Below are positions 32,112 through 32,757 of a stretch of 32,757 bases of DNA, in pieces. Both the position numbers and the translations under genes were made by a program. The notes beneath the pieces were generated by a model that was given only the letters and a program-made list of their open reading frames with translations, ran no database searches and was not told the DNA's origin. The stretch is from the NCBI RefSeq assembly GCF_006861825.1, contig NZ_VDGI01000021.1, positions 1 through 32,757 on the forward strand, written 5' to 3'. The stretch is from Psychrobacillus vulpis. Its GTDB lineage: Bacteria; Bacillota; Bacilli; Bacillales_A; Planococcaceae. The first letter of the stretch is position 1. The number at the start of each line of letters is the position of its first letter.

Positions 32112-32275
32112 GTCTTTTTTCTTATTAAATAGAATGAGAACTAATTGAGTTCGGAAAAAGCCACTCGCTTTCCGCGGACGAATCACCAAGCCTCCTCTTC
32201 GTTACGCTCATGCGGGGTCTTGGACGCTCCGTTTTTCCGCAGGAGTCTCGCGGCTTTTCCTCTATGTATTGAATC
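32112..32275. repeat. second copy of the C-module segment, with intact C module at 32153-32260
   Basis: GTCTTTTTTCTTATTAAATA and the following bases repeat 31644 onward at an offset of 468 bp, including the T-tail of the yuiD terminator. The C module here (108 bp, GGAAAAAGCC to GGCTTTTCC) is uninterrupted. After about 32275 the sequence switches to the right half of an A module. Confidence 0.75.
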
Positions 32276-32378
32276 AGGCAACGTCCGCGGAAAGGGAGCC
32301 ATTTCAACTCTTATTTATTGGAATATTGAACACCCTATCTGGTAAAGCAGAATTATAGTATCTTTTTCAGTTCCCTCC
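32276..32378 (+). repeat. right-half fragment of a type-F element (A module)
   Basis: It starts GGCAACGTCCGCGGAAAGGG and continues through CATTTCAAC, ATTGGAATATTGAACACCC and TCTTTTTCAGTTCCCTC. This matches the right half of 32387-32607. The left half is missing, replaced by C-module flank, so the junction is a recombination scar. Confidence 0.7.
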
Positions 32379-32386
32379 CTACGCTT

Positions 32387-32607
32387 GAAGCACTGAAAAG
32401 CTGTCATTTATTTTAAGAAAAATACTAGAAAATCGTTGAAAAAGGCGACACTCCTGCGGGAATAGCGTTAGTCGAAGACCCCACAGCGCAGCGAGGAGGC
32501 TGAGGCAACGCCCGCGGAAAGGGAGCCATTTCAACGATTTTCTTTTTATTGGAATATTGAACACCCTATCTGGTAAAGCAGAACTATAGTAACTTTTTCA
32601 GTTCCCC
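32387..32607 (+). mobile_element. type-F MITE-like element with intact A module
   Basis: 221 bp with ends GAAGCACTGAAAAG and AACTTTTTCAGTTCCCC. It carries an uninterrupted 115-bp A module (32428-32542) framed by GAAAATCGTTGAAA/TTTCAACGATTTTC. It is flanked by CTACGCTT on both sides (32379-32386 and 32608-32615). The 229-bp period to the next copy equals the element plus one 8-bp flank. Confidence 0.8.
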
Positions 32608-32615
32608 CTACGCTT

Positions 32616-32757
32616 GAAGCACTGAAAAGCTGTCATTTATTTTAAGAAAAATACTAGAAAATCGTTGAAAAAGGCGACACTCCTGCGGGAATAGCGTTAG
32701 TCGAAGACCCCACAGCGCAGCGAGGAGGCTGAGGCAACGCCCGCGGAAAGGGAGGCC
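32616..32757 (+). mobile_element. type-F MITE-like element, truncated by the window end
   Basis: A near-identical second copy of 32387-32528, starting GAAGCACTGAAAAGCTGTC and running into the A module until the last base. How many further copies follow cannot be seen. Confidence 0.78.

Noticed and set aside
32125-32564. Small open frames in the right-hand repeat cluster
   Set aside because: They cover repeat modules on both strands and have no start signals or protein-like composition.

Overview
The window is low-GC Firmicute chromosome. The A/T-rich codons, strong AAAGGAGG-type ribosome sites, sigma-A promoters and gene order all point to Bacillales, probably a Planococcaceae-type genus close to Psychrobacillus, Sporosarcina or Lysinibacillus. 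The genus is an inference. Much of the content matches what I remember of the Bacillus subtilis yug-yuf-mrp-yui chromosome arm (yugJ, yugI, yugE, patB, yuxJ, pbpD, yufK, mrpA-G, yuiE, yuiD), with other genes mixed in.

Layout. 1-336: the 5' end of a 16S rRNA gene on the minus strand, its leader, and two tandem sigma-A rrn promoters. 333-3089: an EamA transporter (minus), then an MgtC-like protein and a cation-diffusion transporter (plus). 3115-8496: an arginine/ornithine/glutamate catabolic block on the minus strand (rocA, rocD, rocG, then an iron alcohol dehydrogenase). 8632-9945: the divergent regulator, a RocR relative whose AAA+ domain has lost its sigma-54 contact loop. 9955-10495: a non-coding array with 21-bp periodicity. 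10565-14785: yugI, an ECF sigma/putative anti-sigma pair with its own promoter, a sodium-dependent transporter and a small XRE regulator. 14878-21150: yugE, patB, a small membrane protein, a cyclophilin lipoprotein, an MFS exporter and penicillin-binding protein pbpD. 22605-29144: yufK-like gene and the complete seven-gene mrp Na+/H+ antiporter operon. 29198-31585: a Tyr/Pro/Gly-rich mini-protein, leucyl aminopeptidase and yuiD.

The roc genes form a pathway: RocD converts ornithine to glutamate semialdehyde, RocA oxidises the cyclised form to glutamate, and RocG deaminates glutamate to 2-oxoglutarate. MrpA-G assemble into one membrane complex for Na+ export and pH homeostasis.

The most unusual content lies in three intergenic clusters (16479-16754, 21290-22470, 31685-32757). 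They are built from miniature inverted-repeat elements with CACTGAAAAA-type ends and GC-rich 108-123 bp modules. Elements are nested inside modules and modules inside elements. Apparent 8-bp target duplications allow the insertions to be reconstructed: removing them from the 531-bp composite at 21315-21845 leaves exactly 115 bp, the length of an uninterrupted copy at 32428-32542. No transposase gene is present. The other leading observations are the degenerate RocR with paired GCAA-N7-TTGC dyads in its divergent promoter region, and the helically phased 21-bp array beside it.
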